Part shown: in pieces, positions 51,737 to 61,264 of the stretch
How the letters are laid out: each line of letters starts with the position of its first letter
Position numbering within the stretch: the first letter of the stretch is position 1
Origin: Subtercola lobariae
GTDB lineage: Bacteria; Actinomycetota; Actinomycetes; Actinomycetales; Microbacteriaceae
NCBI RefSeq assembly: GCF_014640255.1
Contig: NZ_BMGP01000007.1
Location: 1-64,000, forward strand
Reading direction: 5' to 3'
DNA: 64,000 nucleotides
The notes under the pieces: model-generated
Told to the model about the DNA's origin: nothing
Seen by the model: the letters and a program-made list of their open reading frames with translations, nothing else
Databases searched by the model: none
Position numbers and translations under genes: made by a program

Positions 51737-53268
51737 TGGTGGCGCGAACGCATTCCGTAGCGCTGCTCGGCATGACCGGCTCAATGGTCGAGGTCGAGGC
51801 AGACATGGGCAACGGCCTGCCGACGCTGATGATCATCGGGCTGCCAGACACGGCACTGGCGGATGCTCGTGACAGGGTTCGGGCTGCAGCAACCAACTCG
51901 GGCTGCCCGCTGCCCGTGAGCAAGATCACCGTGAACCTCTCGCCAGCGGCGCTACCGAAACACGGCTCGACGTTCGACCTGGCCATCGCCATGGCGATTC
52001 TGGCGGCGGCGGGTACCATTTCGGCGGCGTCGGTCGAGAGTGTGGTTCACTTGGGCGAACTGAGCCTCGACGGCAGGTTGAGGCCGATGAACGGGGTGCT
52101 GCCAGCCATTGCTGCCGCTGCGCGAGCCGGCTTTCGCACCTTCGTTGTGCCAGCGGGCAACCGGCACGAGGCAGAACTGGTTCCTGGCGTGAGAATCGTG
52201 CCGGTCGCTTCGATGCGCGATGCCGCGATCTTTCACGGTGGCGCCTTTGATCCCATCGATTTGGAGGTACTCGAAGGCAGCGACGCAGCCGATGACAGCG
52301 AGCCTGCCCCTGAGTTGGCCGACGTCATCGGCAACCCTGATGCCGTTCTGGCGCTGGTTGCGGCGGCGGCGGGCGGCCACCACATGTTCATGCTCGGGCC
52401 GCCCGGAGCAGGCAAGACAATGCTCGCGTCGCGGCTGACCGGGCTGCTACCCGATCTCGACACCGCCCGAGCGCTCGAGGTGAGTTCGATCCGCTCACTC
52501 TCGGGTGCGGGTGTACCCCGCACACTCGCTACCCGGCCGCCGTTCGAGAGCCCGCACCACACGGCGTCGGCAGCCGCGCTCATCGGTGGCGGTTCGAAAC
52601 AGATTCGCCCGGGCGCGGCAGCACGGGCATGCCACGGCGTCTTGTTTCTCGACGAGGCGCCGGAGTTCGCCACCAATGTGCTCGATGCGTTGCGGCAACC
52701 GCTCGAATCGGGGGTGATCAGCATTCATCGCGCCAACGCCGTGGCCAAGTTTCCCGCTCGCTTTCAACTTATTCTGGCGGCCAACCCGTGCCCGTGCGGG
52801 CAGTACGGTGCTGCCGAGCTGAACTGCACCTGCACTCCGAATACCCGGCGCAGGTACCTCGCTCGCCTATCTGGGCCGCTGCTTGACCGCATCGACATTC
52901 AGGTGCAGGTGCGGCGGGTCACTGCCGGTGAACTTCGGCTAGCGCGCACGGAGCCGCGACTCAACACGGCACAGGCGCGAGAGCACGTGGTCAGCGCAAG
53001 ACGGCAGATGGCGCACCGCCTGCGCGGCACCGGCTGGCACCTCAACAGTGAAGTTGCCGGCGAATGGTTGCGGTCGGGGCCGCATCGTCTGCATCACGAG
53101 TCGACCGAAGTGCTCGACCGAGCGCTCGAACGCGGCGGAATCACCATGCGGGCGTACGACCGCATTCTGCGCGTGGCGTGGACTCTCGCAGACCTCGACG
53201 GCGTCGATCAACCCGAGCGCGACCACATCGGCCGCGCCCTTTATCTCAGAAAGTCGCTGGCACTATGA
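51736..53268 (+). CDS. comM: ComM/YifB AAA+ ATPase
   Basis: The 510-residue Mg-chelatase-like ATPase has an N-terminal Lon-like domain, Walker A GPPGAGKTM (near residue 220), Walker B GVLFLDEAPEF, and the cysteine motif ANPCPCGQYG with NCTC. ComM helicases promote branch migration during natural transformation. It overlaps yraN and dprA by one and four bases. Confidence 0.95.
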   Translation: MVARTHSVALLGMTGSMVEVEADMGNGLPTLMIIGLPDTALADARDRVRAAATNSGCPLPVSKITVNLSPAALPKHGSTFDLAIAMAILAAAGTISAASVESVVHLGELSLDGRLRPMNGVLPAIAAAARAGFRTFVVPAGNRHEAELVPGVRIVPVASMRDAAIFHGGAFDPIDLEVLEGSDAADDSEPAPELADVIGNPDAVLALVAAAAGGHHMFMLGPPGAGKTMLASRLTGLLPDLDTARALEVSSIRSLSGAGVPRTLATRPPFESPHHTASAAALIGGGSKQIRPGAAARACHGVLFLDEAPEFATNVLDALRQPLESGVISIHRANAVAKFPARFQLILAANPCPCGQYGAAELNCTCTPNTRRRYLARLSGPLLDRIDIQVQVRRVTAGELRLARTEPRLNTAQAREHVVSARRQMAHRLRGTGWHLNSEVAGEWLRSGPHRLHHESTEVLDRALERGGITMRAYDRILRVAWTLADLDGVDQPERDHIGRALYLRKSLAL

Positions 53269-54560
53269 CACTGTTTTCGCTCGATGAGTCGCAGATCTTC
53301 GAGGCGATCCGTGCGATCACCCCTCACCGGAGCCCAGACGAAAGGGCCCCCCGAGAGAGTTCAAACGAGGATGCCGAAGTGGCTGAGCGATTTGCTCGGG
53401 CCGCGTGGAGCGGAATCGCCGAGCCGGGTGACCTTGTCGCTGGGGTTGTGGTGCGTGCGCTCGGCGCGGGGCCTGCACTTATGGCGCTCGTCGAACGGCA
53501 CTCGCGCTCGCGGGTACTCGATTCGCTCGCGACAGCAGGCGTCGACGAGGTGAAACCGAGTGTGCTCGCGACGGCACTCGAACGATGGATGCCGCGGCTC
53601 ACCGCAGGTTCGGCACTCAGCTCACTTCGACTCGCAGCTCGTTGCGGCGCCCGATTGGTGGTGCCCGGTGACGAGGAGTGGCCGGGGTCTTTCGGTGATC
53701 TCGGCGAACACGAACCCCTTGCGTTGTGGGTGCGCGGAGACCTCAACGCGCTGAACCGCATGAGTCACACCGTCTCGCTCGTTGGGGCCAGGGCAGCCAC
53801 CGGATACGGCGAACATGTGGCTATGGAGCTCTCGGCCGGCCTGATCGATCGAAAAATGGGCATCGTTTCGGGTGCGGCCTACGGTATTGACGGCATGGCT
53901 CACCGAGCGGCGCTTGCGAGTTCGGGGTTCACAGCCGCGTTTCTGGCCGGTGGGGTCGACCGCTTTTATCCGAGCGGCCACGACGCCCTCTTGACGCGCA
54001 TCACAAAGGTCGGGGCTGTGATTTCGGAGCTGCCATGCGGTTCGCCACCGACGAAGTGGCGTTTTCTTCAGCGAAACCGGCTGATCGCCGCGGCTTCGAA
54101 GGCGACCGTGGTCGTCGAGGCTGGCAGCCGCAGCGGGTCACTCAATACGGCCGCGCACGCCTCGTCGATCGGGCGACCGGTCGGTGCCGTACCTGGGCCG
54201 GTGACGTCACTCTCGTCGGCCGGCTGCCACCGATTGTTGCGCGAGTACGGAGCAGAATGTGTGACCAACGCCGACGAGGTGATGGCCTTGTTCACGCCGG
54301 TGAGTGACAACGAGCCGCGGCTCGACACGCCCATCACTCAAGCCGCGGCTGGGCCTGCCTCGGAGCGACGTCAGCAACATCGGTCGTCAGACGAAGTGCG
54401 CCTTGCCGATGCTCTCAGCTCGAGGGCGCCCCGGCTGACGGCCGACATCGCCAAACGGTCGGGGTTGAGCATCTCGCGCACGAGTTCACTTCTCGGTTCC
54501 CTTTCGTTGGCCGGCTCTGTGGTCGAGGGGGAGCGCGGGTGGAAGAAGATAGAACCATGA
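53265..54560 (+). CDS. dprA: DNA-processing protein DprA
   Basis: The 431-residue protein has a DprA Rossmann core (SLVGARAATGYG, VSGAAYGIDGMAHRAAL, FLAGGVDRFYP, ISELPCGSPPTKWRFLQRNRLIAAAS, VEAGSRSGSLNTAAHA) and a C-terminal winged helix. It loads RecA on incoming single strands. The ATG overlaps the comM stop. The yraN-comM-dprA order is common and suggests competence potential, though no uptake genes are in the window. Confidence 0.96.
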   Translation: MTLFSLDESQIFEAIRAITPHRSPDERAPRESSNEDAEVAERFARAAWSGIAEPGDLVAGVVVRALGAGPALMALVERHSRSRVLDSLATAGVDEVKPSVLATALERWMPRLTAGSALSSLRLAARCGARLVVPGDEEWPGSFGDLGEHEPLALWVRGDLNALNRMSHTVSLVGARAATGYGEHVAMELSAGLIDRKMGIVSGAAYGIDGMAHRAALASSGFTAAFLAGGVDRFYPSGHDALLTRITKVGAVISELPCGSPPTKWRFLQRNRLIAAASKATVVVEAGSRSGSLNTAAHASSIGRPVGAVPGPVTSLSSAGCHRLLREYGAECVTNADEVMALFTPVSDNEPRLDTPITQAAAGPASERRQQHRSSDEVRLADALSSRAPRLTADIAKRSGLSISRTSSLLGSLSLAGSVVEGERGWKKIEP

Positions 54561-55453
54561 CCGCGAAAGCCGAACCGACCCACGTCATCGCTCACATCAG
54601 TGACACCCACTTTCTCGCCGATGAAGCGCTGCTGTACGGAGCCGTCGATACTGATGCCACGCTGAAGCAGATTCTGGGGCAGCTCGAGGGCTCGGGCATC
54701 CATTTCGACGCGCTCGTCTTCACGGGAGACATCGCCGATCTGGGGGAACAGAACGCGTACGCGCGAATTCGCTCGATCGTCGAACCCGTTGCGGCTCGGC
54801 TCGGTGCCGAACTCGTCTGGGTGATGGGCAACCATGATCAGCGTGCACGGCTCAGAACCGACCTGCTCGATGAGGCGGCGAGCGACGACCCTGTAGATCG
54901 CGTCTTCGACCTCAACGGGCTCAGGCTCATTGCGCTCGACACGTCTGTACCCGGCTACCATCACGGCGAATTGACTTCGGCGCAGTTGACCTGGCTGAGA
55001 GCCGAACTCGCCGAACCCGCGCCGAACGGAACGCTCGTGGCGCTACACCACCCGCCCATTCCCACAACACTGCCGTTGATGCCGATTCTCGAGCTTCAGC
55101 GGCAGCATCTGCTGGCCGACGTGATTCGGGGCACGGATGTTCGGGCAATACTCGGCGGCCATCTGCACTATTCGACGACGTCACTCTTCGCCGGCGTGCC
55201 GATCTCGGTGGCCGCGGCAACGTGTTACACCATGAATCTCGCAGCGGAGCGTGGAGTGCTCTCGGGTGTCTCGGGCGGGCAGTCAATCAACCTCGTGCAC
55301 GTCTACGACGACCAGGTGGTGCATTCGGTCGTGCCCGTCGGCTCGTTTCCTGCCGTGAGCACCTTTCCCGTCGAATTCGTGTCTCGGCTCGAAGCCCTCT
55401 CTCCCGAAGACCAGATCGAGGCGTTCTCGCGTCAGGTGCCCCCCGCGAGCTAG
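54557..55453 (+). CDS. Calcineurin-like metallophosphoesterase (cAMP phosphodiesterase type)
   Basis: The 298-residue protein has the class III phosphodiesterase motifs: HISDTHF, FTGDIADLG, WVMGNHDQR, LHHPPIP and LGGHLHY. These match Rv0805-like cyclic nucleotide phosphodiesterases, though other phosphoesters may be substrates. The ATG overlaps the dprA stop by four bases; a GTG 18 bases upstream is an alternative. Confidence 0.9.
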   Translation: MTAKAEPTHVIAHISDTHFLADEALLYGAVDTDATLKQILGQLEGSGIHFDALVFTGDIADLGEQNAYARIRSIVEPVAARLGAELVWVMGNHDQRARLRTDLLDEAASDDPVDRVFDLNGLRLIALDTSVPGYHHGELTSAQLTWLRAELAEPAPNGTLVALHHPPIPTTLPLMPILELQRQHLLADVIRGTDVRAILGGHLHYSTTSLFAGVPISVAAATCYTMNLAAERGVLSGVSGGQSINLVHVYDDQVVHSVVPVGSFPAVSTFPVEFVSRLEALSPEDQIEAFSRQVPPAS

Positions 55454-55595
55454 GGGGGCGAGCCGACTGCGAGCCGAGCGTCAATCCGAGTGGGCTAGGA
55501 ACGCGGCGAGCCGTTCGATGTGCTGACGGGGAGCGGGATGCCGCCACGCCCGTGTGCGGGCGCGAACCGCGGGCCAGGCAGGCCATTCTTGAAGT

Positions 55596-56615
55596 GTGAA
55601 CCTCGACGAGAGCATCGACGACTTTGTGTCGTATCTCGAACTCGAGCGCGGTTACTCGCCGAACACGATTCGTTCGTACTCGTCAGACCTCGCAAACTTG
55701 CGCACATTCGCGCGATCACGCGGAGTGGCTGCACCTAGCGCCGCGCACGCACCCGCGAACGCGAGTGTGGGTGGGGTTGGCGCCGTCGCCGAATCCTTGC
55801 CGGTGGAGAGAAGAGCAAGCGGGGCACGCGACGACGAGCTGACATTGGAGCTGCTGCGCGACTGGCTCTGGGCCGCGTCTACTCAAGGGCTCTCGAAGGC
55901 CACGCTCGCGAGGCGCTCTGCCACCGTCAAAAGCTTTTCGGCGTGGCTGACGCGAACCGAGCGCCAGCCCATCGACGCGGCAGTTCGGCTGCGGGCGCCG
56001 AAACCTGACCGCGCGCTGCCGCGAGTGCTGAGCGTGGGGTCGATGTCGGTCATCTTCGATGTGTTGGAGCAGCGCTCGGCCGAGGGCGACCCCGTAGCCG
56101 AGCGAGACCGGGCGATCGTCGAACTGCTCTATGCCTCGGCGCTGAGGGTGTCAGAACTGGTCGGCATCGACATCGACGACCTCGATCACGAGAGGCGCAC
56201 GGTGCTCGTCACAGGCAAGGGATCGAAACAGCGGGTGGTGCCGTTCGGAGCACCGGCAGACGAAGCGGTCACTCACTACCAGCGCAACGGTCGACCGCTG
56301 TTGCTGGCGCGCGCGAGCGAGGCCGGCACCCGCCCGACGGCCGCGCTCTTTCTGAACACCCGCGGTACCAGACTGGGTACCCGGGCGGTCTACACTCTCG
56401 TATCAGACCTCCTGCAGCGTGTGCCGGGCGGTGGCCCCGAAGGCCCACACGCCTTTCGGCACACCGCGGCAACGCACCTGCTCGACGGCGGCGCAGACCT
56501 GCGTGCCGTGCAGGAGATGCTCGGTCACGCGAGCCTCGGCACGACCCAGATCTACACTCATGTCACCACCGAGCGCCTTCGCCAGACCTACCTCGCCGCG
56601 CATCCTCGCGCGTAG
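55596..56615 (+). CDS. xerC: Tyrosine recombinase XerC
   Basis: The 339-residue recombinase resolves chromosome dimers at dif. Catalytic residues are in ALRVSELVG (R), GKGSKQRVVP (K), HAFRHTAATH (H, R), LGHASLGTTQIYTH (H, Y). About 40 residues of Ala/Gly/Val-rich sequence are inserted in the N-terminal SAM-like domain after FARSRG. The last 213 bases overlap the antisense M23 gene. Confidence 0.93.
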   Translation: MNLDESIDDFVSYLELERGYSPNTIRSYSSDLANLRTFARSRGVAAPSAAHAPANASVGGVGAVAESLPVERRASGARDDELTLELLRDWLWAASTQGLSKATLARRSATVKSFSAWLTRTERQPIDAAVRLRAPKPDRALPRVLSVGSMSVIFDVLEQRSAEGDPVAERDRAIVELLYASALRVSELVGIDIDDLDHERRTVLVTGKGSKQRVVPFGAPADEAVTHYQRNGRPLLLARASEAGTRPTAALFLNTRGTRLGTRAVYTLVSDLLQRVPGGGPEGPHAFRHTAATHLLDGGADLRAVQEMLGHASLGTTQIYTHVTTERLRQTYLAAHPRA

Positions 56616-57140
56616 CTCGACCAACACGGCCGTCGGCAGCAACACCGCCCGCGCAACAGCTCCCAGCACAAGCAACGGTGAAACGTAGTCGCCGTCGAGC
56701 CGCACACCGAGGTGCACGCATGCTCGGTCGCAGTGCGGCCACGCCACCACCACCCCGATGACTTGGCCGGCAGCGACAACATCGCCAGCGGCCACCGACG
56801 GGGTGACGGGTTCGACGGTGCTGACGTACCCGCTACCGTGCACGATCGAGACGAGGGGCCGGTCGACCACCACTCCCGCAAACGACACAACTCCCGCGGC
56901 CAAGGCCACGACCGGCTGCCCGACGTCAGCAGCAATATCGATGCCACGATGACCGGCCGAATACCTCGTCGCCGGCGCCTCGAACCCGCGCAGCACGGTG
57001 TGCCCCGGCCCCACGGGCCACACTCCGCGCAGGCTCACTCCTGCACCTGCCGAGTCTGCGGTGATCGCCGCGCACGACACCAGCGCAGTAACCATCGCGA
57101 AAAGAGCCGCCGCCCACACCCGAGTTCGTAGATTTTTCAT
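56403..57140 (-). CDS. M23-family murein peptidase-like secreted protein
   Basis: The 245-residue protein has a signal peptide or N-terminal anchor (VWAAALFAMVTALVSCA) and a LytM domain with SAGHRGIDIAAD (H64, D68) and CVHLGVRLDGDYVSPLL (H143). In this actinobacterial group the first His of the HxH motif is commonly replaced. The recognisable domain ends near residue 180. The last ~65 residues are encoded antisense to the xerC catalytic region, because no stop occurs earlier. Confidence 0.78.
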   Translation of the reverse strand: MKNLRTRVWAAALFAMVTALVSCAAITADSAGAGVSLRGVWPVGPGHTVLRGFEAPATRYSAGHRGIDIAADVGQPVVALAAGVVSFAGVVVDRPLVSIVHGSGYVSTVEPVTPSVAAGDVVAAGQVIGVVVAWPHCDRACVHLGVRLDGDYVSPLLVLGAVARAVLLPTAVLVELRARMRGEVGLAKALGGDMSVDLGRAEARVTEHLLHGTQVCAAVEQVRCRGVPKGVWAFGATARHTLQEV

Positions 57141-57213
57141 AGAGACAGCCTCGGCGCCGCCGCGCAAGCCCTGACGCAATTCCCGCCATCTGTGAAAACT
57201 CGTGCCAAGATCG

Positions 57214-57234
57214 AAGTTGTGAGGGAGACAACTT
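57214..57234. promoter_or_regulatory. Candidate operator upstream of MFS gene
   Basis: AAGTTGT-N7-ACAACTT is a perfect inverted repeat between the divergent M23 and sugar transporter genes, a plausible regulator site (inference). Confidence 0.35.
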
Positions 57235-57315
57235 GCAAACAGCTTTCGACCCACGTGATAGCAGAACGACCAACCGCGACACTTTGCGCGGGCTCACTGT
57301 TCAAAGGGGTTAGCA

Positions 57316-58833
57316 ATGTCTGGCACGGCTAGTACAACGGGGTCTGGCGTTTCAGAGAAAGATCTGCAGAAGAAGCTCAATCGAAAGGTCATTGGGCTCT
57401 CTGTGGCTGCCGCTCTCGGCGGGTTTCTGTTCGGGTTCGATTCATCTGTCATCAACGGCGCAGTCGACGCCATCAAGAGCGACTTCGACCTCGGCGGCGT
57501 TCCGCTGCTCAGCGGTTTCGTCGTCGCATCCGCTCTTCTGGGCTGCGCCATCGGTGCCTACTTTGCCGGTCGCCTCGCCGACCGAATGGGCCGCATTCCG
57601 GTCATGCTCATCGGCGCCGCCCTCTTCTTGGTCAGCTCCATCGGTTCTGCGTTCGCCTTCGCCGTGTGGGATCTGGTGCTCTGGCGCGTTCTGGGCGGCC
57701 TCGGCATCGGCATCGCCTCGGTTATCGCCCCGGCCTACATCGCCGAGATCGCGCCGAAAGCCGTGCGTGGCAGCCTCGCCTCGCTGCAGCAACTCGCCAT
57801 CACCCTCGGTATCTTCGCGGCTCTGCTCTCTGACGCCATTCTCGCCAACGCGGCGGGCGACGCGAACAGCCCGCTCTGGTTCGGCGCCGATGCCTGGCGG
57901 TGGATGTTCGTCATGTGCGCCATCCCCGCCGTCGTCTACGGCCTGTTGGCCCTGCGATTGCCCGAATCGCCGCGGTATCTCGCGAACAAAGGCCGCCAAG
58001 ACGACGCCCGAAATGTTCTCGCCAGTGTCATGCCGAAAAGTCAGGTCGACGATGCCCTGAACGAAATCGAGCGCAATCTCAAAGAAGACAAGGAGAACGC
58101 TCGCACCGCGTCGCTGCGCGGCAAGATGTTCGGCCTGTTGCCCGTGGTCTGGGTGGGCATCCTGTTGTCGATGTTCCAGCAGCTCGTCGGCATCAACGTG
58201 ATCTTCTACTACTCCACCTCGCTCTGGGCGTCGGTCGGGTTCGACACGACAAACCCGGGCACATCGCTGACGATCTCGGTCATCACGAGCGTTGTGAACG
58301 TGGCCGTCACCTTCGTGGCGATCTTCTTTGTCGACAAGATCGGCCGCAGGCCCCTGTTGCTCAGCGGGTCTATCGGCATGTTCGTATCGCTCGGCGTCAT
58401 GGCCCTGTCGTTCGCCCAGTCTGTTCAGGTCAACGGTAGCCCTTCGCTGCCCGGTGCCTGGGGTCCGATCGCTCTGGTGGCGGCCAACGTGTTCGTGATC
58501 TCGTTCGGTGCCACCTGGGGCCCGCTCGTCTGGGTTCTGCTCGGCGAAATCTTTCCGAACCGCATTCGCGGCAAGGCGCTCGGTGTCGCAGCAGCCGCCC
58601 AGTGGCTCACCAACTTCGCCATCACCGAAACCTTCCCGGCGCTCTCGGCGTTCTCCCTTCCTTTCACGTACGGCATGTATGCGTTCTTCGCGCTCGTCTC
58701 GTTCGTCTTCGTGTTCTTCGCGGTTCCTGAAACCAAGGGCCGTTCGCTTGAGAGCATGGATGATCTGAAGGTCGACCGTGGCGGCCGCGCCGCCAAGGCT
58801 GCGGCAGCCCTGAAGGCAGACGCGCCCGCATAG
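57316..58833 (+). CDS. MFS sugar transporter
   Basis: The 505-residue protein is a 12-helix sugar porter. Family marks are GFLFGFDSSVINGA, GRLADRMGRIPVML, WRVLGGLGIGIAS, LPESPRYL, QQLVGINVIFYYS, DKIGRRPLLL and PETKGRSLE. It probably imports a hexose or related sugar with protons. AAAGGGG lies before the ATG. It is a single gene divergent from the M23 gene. Confidence 0.92.
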   Translation: MSGTASTTGSGVSEKDLQKKLNRKVIGLSVAAALGGFLFGFDSSVINGAVDAIKSDFDLGGVPLLSGFVVASALLGCAIGAYFAGRLADRMGRIPVMLIGAALFLVSSIGSAFAFAVWDLVLWRVLGGLGIGIASVIAPAYIAEIAPKAVRGSLASLQQLAITLGIFAALLSDAILANAAGDANSPLWFGADAWRWMFVMCAIPAVVYGLLALRLPESPRYLANKGRQDDARNVLASVMPKSQVDDALNEIERNLKEDKENARTASLRGKMFGLLPVVWVGILLSMFQQLVGINVIFYYSTSLWASVGFDTTNPGTSLTISVITSVVNVAVTFVAIFFVDKIGRRPLLLSGSIGMFVSLGVMALSFAQSVQVNGSPSLPGAWGPIALVAANVFVISFGATWGPLVWVLLGEIFPNRIRGKALGVAAAAQWLTNFAITETFPALSAFSLPFTYGMYAFFALVSFVFVFFAVPETKGRSLESMDDLKVDRGGRAAKAAAALKADAPA

Positions 58834-59108
58834 GCTCTTCGTTTCGCTCGCTCTGTCGGCTCCGGATGCCCGGCCATTCCACCGGCAAAAAGTGCTATTC
58901 TGTTGGTTGCACCGCGCTCGTCGTGGTGACTACGCGTGCCATTTCGGCCGCCAAATCCATTCGGTCCGCGAATCTGAGCCTTCTGGCTGAGCTTTCGGGG
59001 CGGGTTTGTGCCGGGCACCAGGAGCTACGATCATCCGGTCGTGGCTAGCAACCGATTTGGGTTCGCCGTGCATCCGTGCGCCGCGGCCCCGCAGAACAGG
59101 AGACGGCC
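58834..59108. other. Intergenic region upstream of rpsB
   Basis: The 275-base gap has an AT-richer spot with a possible -10 box TATTCT near 58895-58900 that may start the rpsB transcript, leaving a leader of about 200 bases. No ribosomal-protein leader fold was recognised with confidence. Confidence 0.35.
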
Positions 59109-60119
59109 ATGGCCGTTGTAACCATTCGCCAGCTGCTCGACAGTGGCGTGCACTTCGGGCACCAGACCCGCCGGTGGAACCCGAAAATGAAGCGCTTCAT
59201 TCTGACCGAGCGCTCGGGCAGCCACATCATCGACCTTCAGCAGTCGCTGACCTACATCGACAAGACCTACGACTACGTCAAAGAGACCGTCGCTCACGGC
59301 GGCACCGTTCTCTTCGTCGGCACCAAGAAGCAGGCTCAGGGCTCCATCGCCGAGCAGGCGACCCGCGTCGGCCAGCCGTACGTCAACCAGCGCTGGCTCG
59401 GTGGCCTTCTCACCAACTTCCAGACGGTGTCGAAGCGTCTCGCCCGCATGAAAGAGCTCGAAGAGCTCGACTTCGAAGACACCGCCAAGAGCGGTTTCAC
59501 GAAGAAAGAGCTGCTCATCAAGAAGCGCGAGCTCGACAAGCTGCACAAGAGCCTCGGCGGAATTCGTAACCTCACGAAGACACCGTCGGCCCTGTGGGTC
59601 GTCGACACCAAGAAGGAGCACCTCGCCATTGACGAGGCGCGCAAGCTCGGCATTCCCGTCATCGGCATTCTCGACACCAACTGCGACCCCGACGAAGTTC
59701 AGTACCCGATTCCGGGCAACGATGACGCCATCCGCTCGGTTGGTCTCTTGACCCGCATCATCGCCGACGCTGCCGCTGAGGGCCTCATCCAGCGCCACCA
59801 GAAGCCCGAAGAGGCCGGTAATGTCTCGGCCGTCGAGCCCCTCGCCGAGTGGGAGCGCGAGCTTCTCGAGACGAGCACCGTCGAGTTGGCAGCAACCGAA
59901 CTCGAAGTCACCGCCGAGCTGGTCGAAGAGGGCGCCTCTGACGCCGCCGTCGAGGCTGCTGCTGAGGATGCCGCCGAGATTCTCGTCGATGTCGTCGAGC
60001 TGGCCGAAGAGCCGAACACCGAAGAGAACGACGCTGACGCGCAGCTCATCGGCAAGAACATCGGCGACCCGGTGGCGCACCCCGTCGCCGCGTCGCGTGG
60101 CGAAACCCTATCCGAATAG
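59109..60119 (+). CDS. rpsB: 30S ribosomal protein S2
   Basis: The first ~235 residues are canonical S2 ([80 protein letters not shown]). A roughly 95-residue acidic Ala/Glu-rich tail follows, longer than in most bacteria. AGGAGA precedes the ATG. Confidence 0.98.
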   Translation: MAVVTIRQLLDSGVHFGHQTRRWNPKMKRFILTERSGSHIIDLQQSLTYIDKTYDYVKETVAHGGTVLFVGTKKQAQGSIAEQATRVGQPYVNQRWLGGLLTNFQTVSKRLARMKELEELDFEDTAKSGFTKKELLIKKRELDKLHKSLGGIRNLTKTPSALWVVDTKKEHLAIDEARKLGIPVIGILDTNCDPDEVQYPIPGNDDAIRSVGLLTRIIADAAAEGLIQRHQKPEEAGNVSAVEPLAEWERELLETSTVELAATELEVTAELVEEGASDAAVEAAAEDAAEILVDVVELAEEPNTEENDADAQLIGKNIGDPVAHPVAASRGETLSE

Positions 60120-60203
60120 ATCCTGCAGCCACGGCTGCATGATCGAATAAATCCTCGCAGAACCTGAAGGTGGGGTGGCGGCGGGGATTCGAACACAATT
60201 GTT

Positions 60204-60231
60204 GCTGTGCCCGGGGAGACTCGGGCACAGC
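60204..60231 (+). terminator. Hairpin between rpsB and tsf
   Basis: GCTGTGCCCG and CGGGCACAGC form a perfect 10-bp stem with an 8-base loop, 27 bases before the tsf start. It lacks a T-tract, so it may partly terminate or protect the mRNA end rather than fully stop transcription. Confidence 0.6.
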
Positions 60232-60257
60232 CATTTAGCTAGGAGTAATGAAGCACT

Positions 60258-61088
60258 ATGGCAAATTTCAACGTTGCCGACGTTAAGATCCTCCGCGACC
60301 GCCTCGGTGCGGGAATGGTCGACAGCAAGAACGCTCTGGTCGAGGCCGATGGTGACATCGACAAGGCCATTGAGATTCTGCGACTCAAGGGCCAGAAGGG
60401 TGTCGCCAAGCGTGAAGGCCGCGCCACCAGCGAGGGCCTTGTCGCCGCGAAAGAGAGCGGTAACAGCGCCACGCTGATCGAACTCGCCAGTGAGACCGAC
60501 TTCGTGGCGAAGAACCAGCGGTTCATCGACCTGAGCGAGAAGGTTCTCGACGCCGTGGTCGCCGCCAACGCGTCGACCGTCGCCGAGGCGCTCGGCGCTT
60601 CGGGCGGGCCCAACCAGACCGTGGCCGAGGTCATCACCGACGAGGCCGCGATTCTGGGCGAGAAGCTCGAGCTGCGCCGCGTCGCCCAGGTGGGCGGCGA
60701 GCACTTCGCCATCTACCTGCACCGCACCAGCAAAGACCTGCCCCCGCAGGTCGGTGTGATCGTCGGCTACATCGGCGACGACGCTGACACCGCGCGCAGC
60801 ATTGCTCAGCACATCTCGTTCGCGAACCCGGAGTACCTGACTCGCGACGACGTTCCCGCCGACGCCGTTGAGGCCGAGCGCAAGATCGTCACCGAGATCG
60901 CCGAGAACGAGGGCAAGCCGGCCGCCGCGCTGCCCAAGATCATCGAGGGTCGCCTGACCGGCTACTTCAAGCAGGTCGCCCTGCTCGACCAGGACTACGC
61001 CAAAGACAACAAGTTGTCGGTCGGCAAGGTCGTGGCCGAGGCTGGCCTGACCATCACCGGCTTCGCCCGGTTCAAGGTCGGCGCGTAG
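60258..61088 (+). CDS. tsf: Elongation factor Ts
   Basis: The 276-residue protein recharges EF-Tu. It begins ANFNVADVKILRDRLGAGMVDSKNAL, contains the TDFVAKNQRF motif and ends LTITGFARFKVG. AGGAG lies upstream, at 60241-60245. It is followed by a strong terminator. Confidence 0.98.
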   Translation: MANFNVADVKILRDRLGAGMVDSKNALVEADGDIDKAIEILRLKGQKGVAKREGRATSEGLVAAKESGNSATLIELASETDFVAKNQRFIDLSEKVLDAVVAANASTVAEALGASGGPNQTVAEVITDEAAILGEKLELRRVAQVGGEHFAIYLHRTSKDLPPQVGVIVGYIGDDADTARSIAQHISFANPEYLTRDDVPADAVEAERKIVTEIAENEGKPAAALPKIIEGRLTGYFKQVALLDQDYAKDNKLSVGKVVAEAGLTITGFARFKVGA

Positions 61089-61106
61089 AGCCACTAGCGC
61101 GCTGGT

Positions 61107-61162
61107 CCCTGCCCGGCGCGTGAACCGATAACGCACCGGCCCTGCCCGGCGCGTGAGCCAAT
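61107..61162 (+). repeat. Short direct repeat after tsf
   Basis: CCCTGCCCGGCGCGTGA-CC occurs twice about 33 bases apart, just before the tsf terminator. No function is evident. Confidence 0.6.
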
Positions 61163-61168
61163 TGCCGA

Positions 61169-61198
61169 AAAGGGGCAGCGCGAGCTGCCCCTTTTTTG
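61169..61198 (+). terminator. tsf rho-independent terminator
   Basis: AAAAGGGGCAGC-GCGA-GCTGCCCCTTTTTT: a perfect stem, four-base loop and T-tract. It ends the rpsB-tsf transcript. Confidence 0.95.
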
Positions 61199-61264
61199 GC
61201 GCCCGAACGGCGGCCCGATTACCGGTAGCCTGAACAAAGTAGCGACGAAGGGAATCTGACCTCT

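Noticed and set aside
60180-60205. GGGGATTCGAACAC, which on the minus strand looks like a tRNA T-loop and 3' end.
   Set aside because: The T-stem does not pair and no anticodon or acceptor stem could be assembled on either side. A decayed tRNA end or attachment-site remnant is possible but unsupported.
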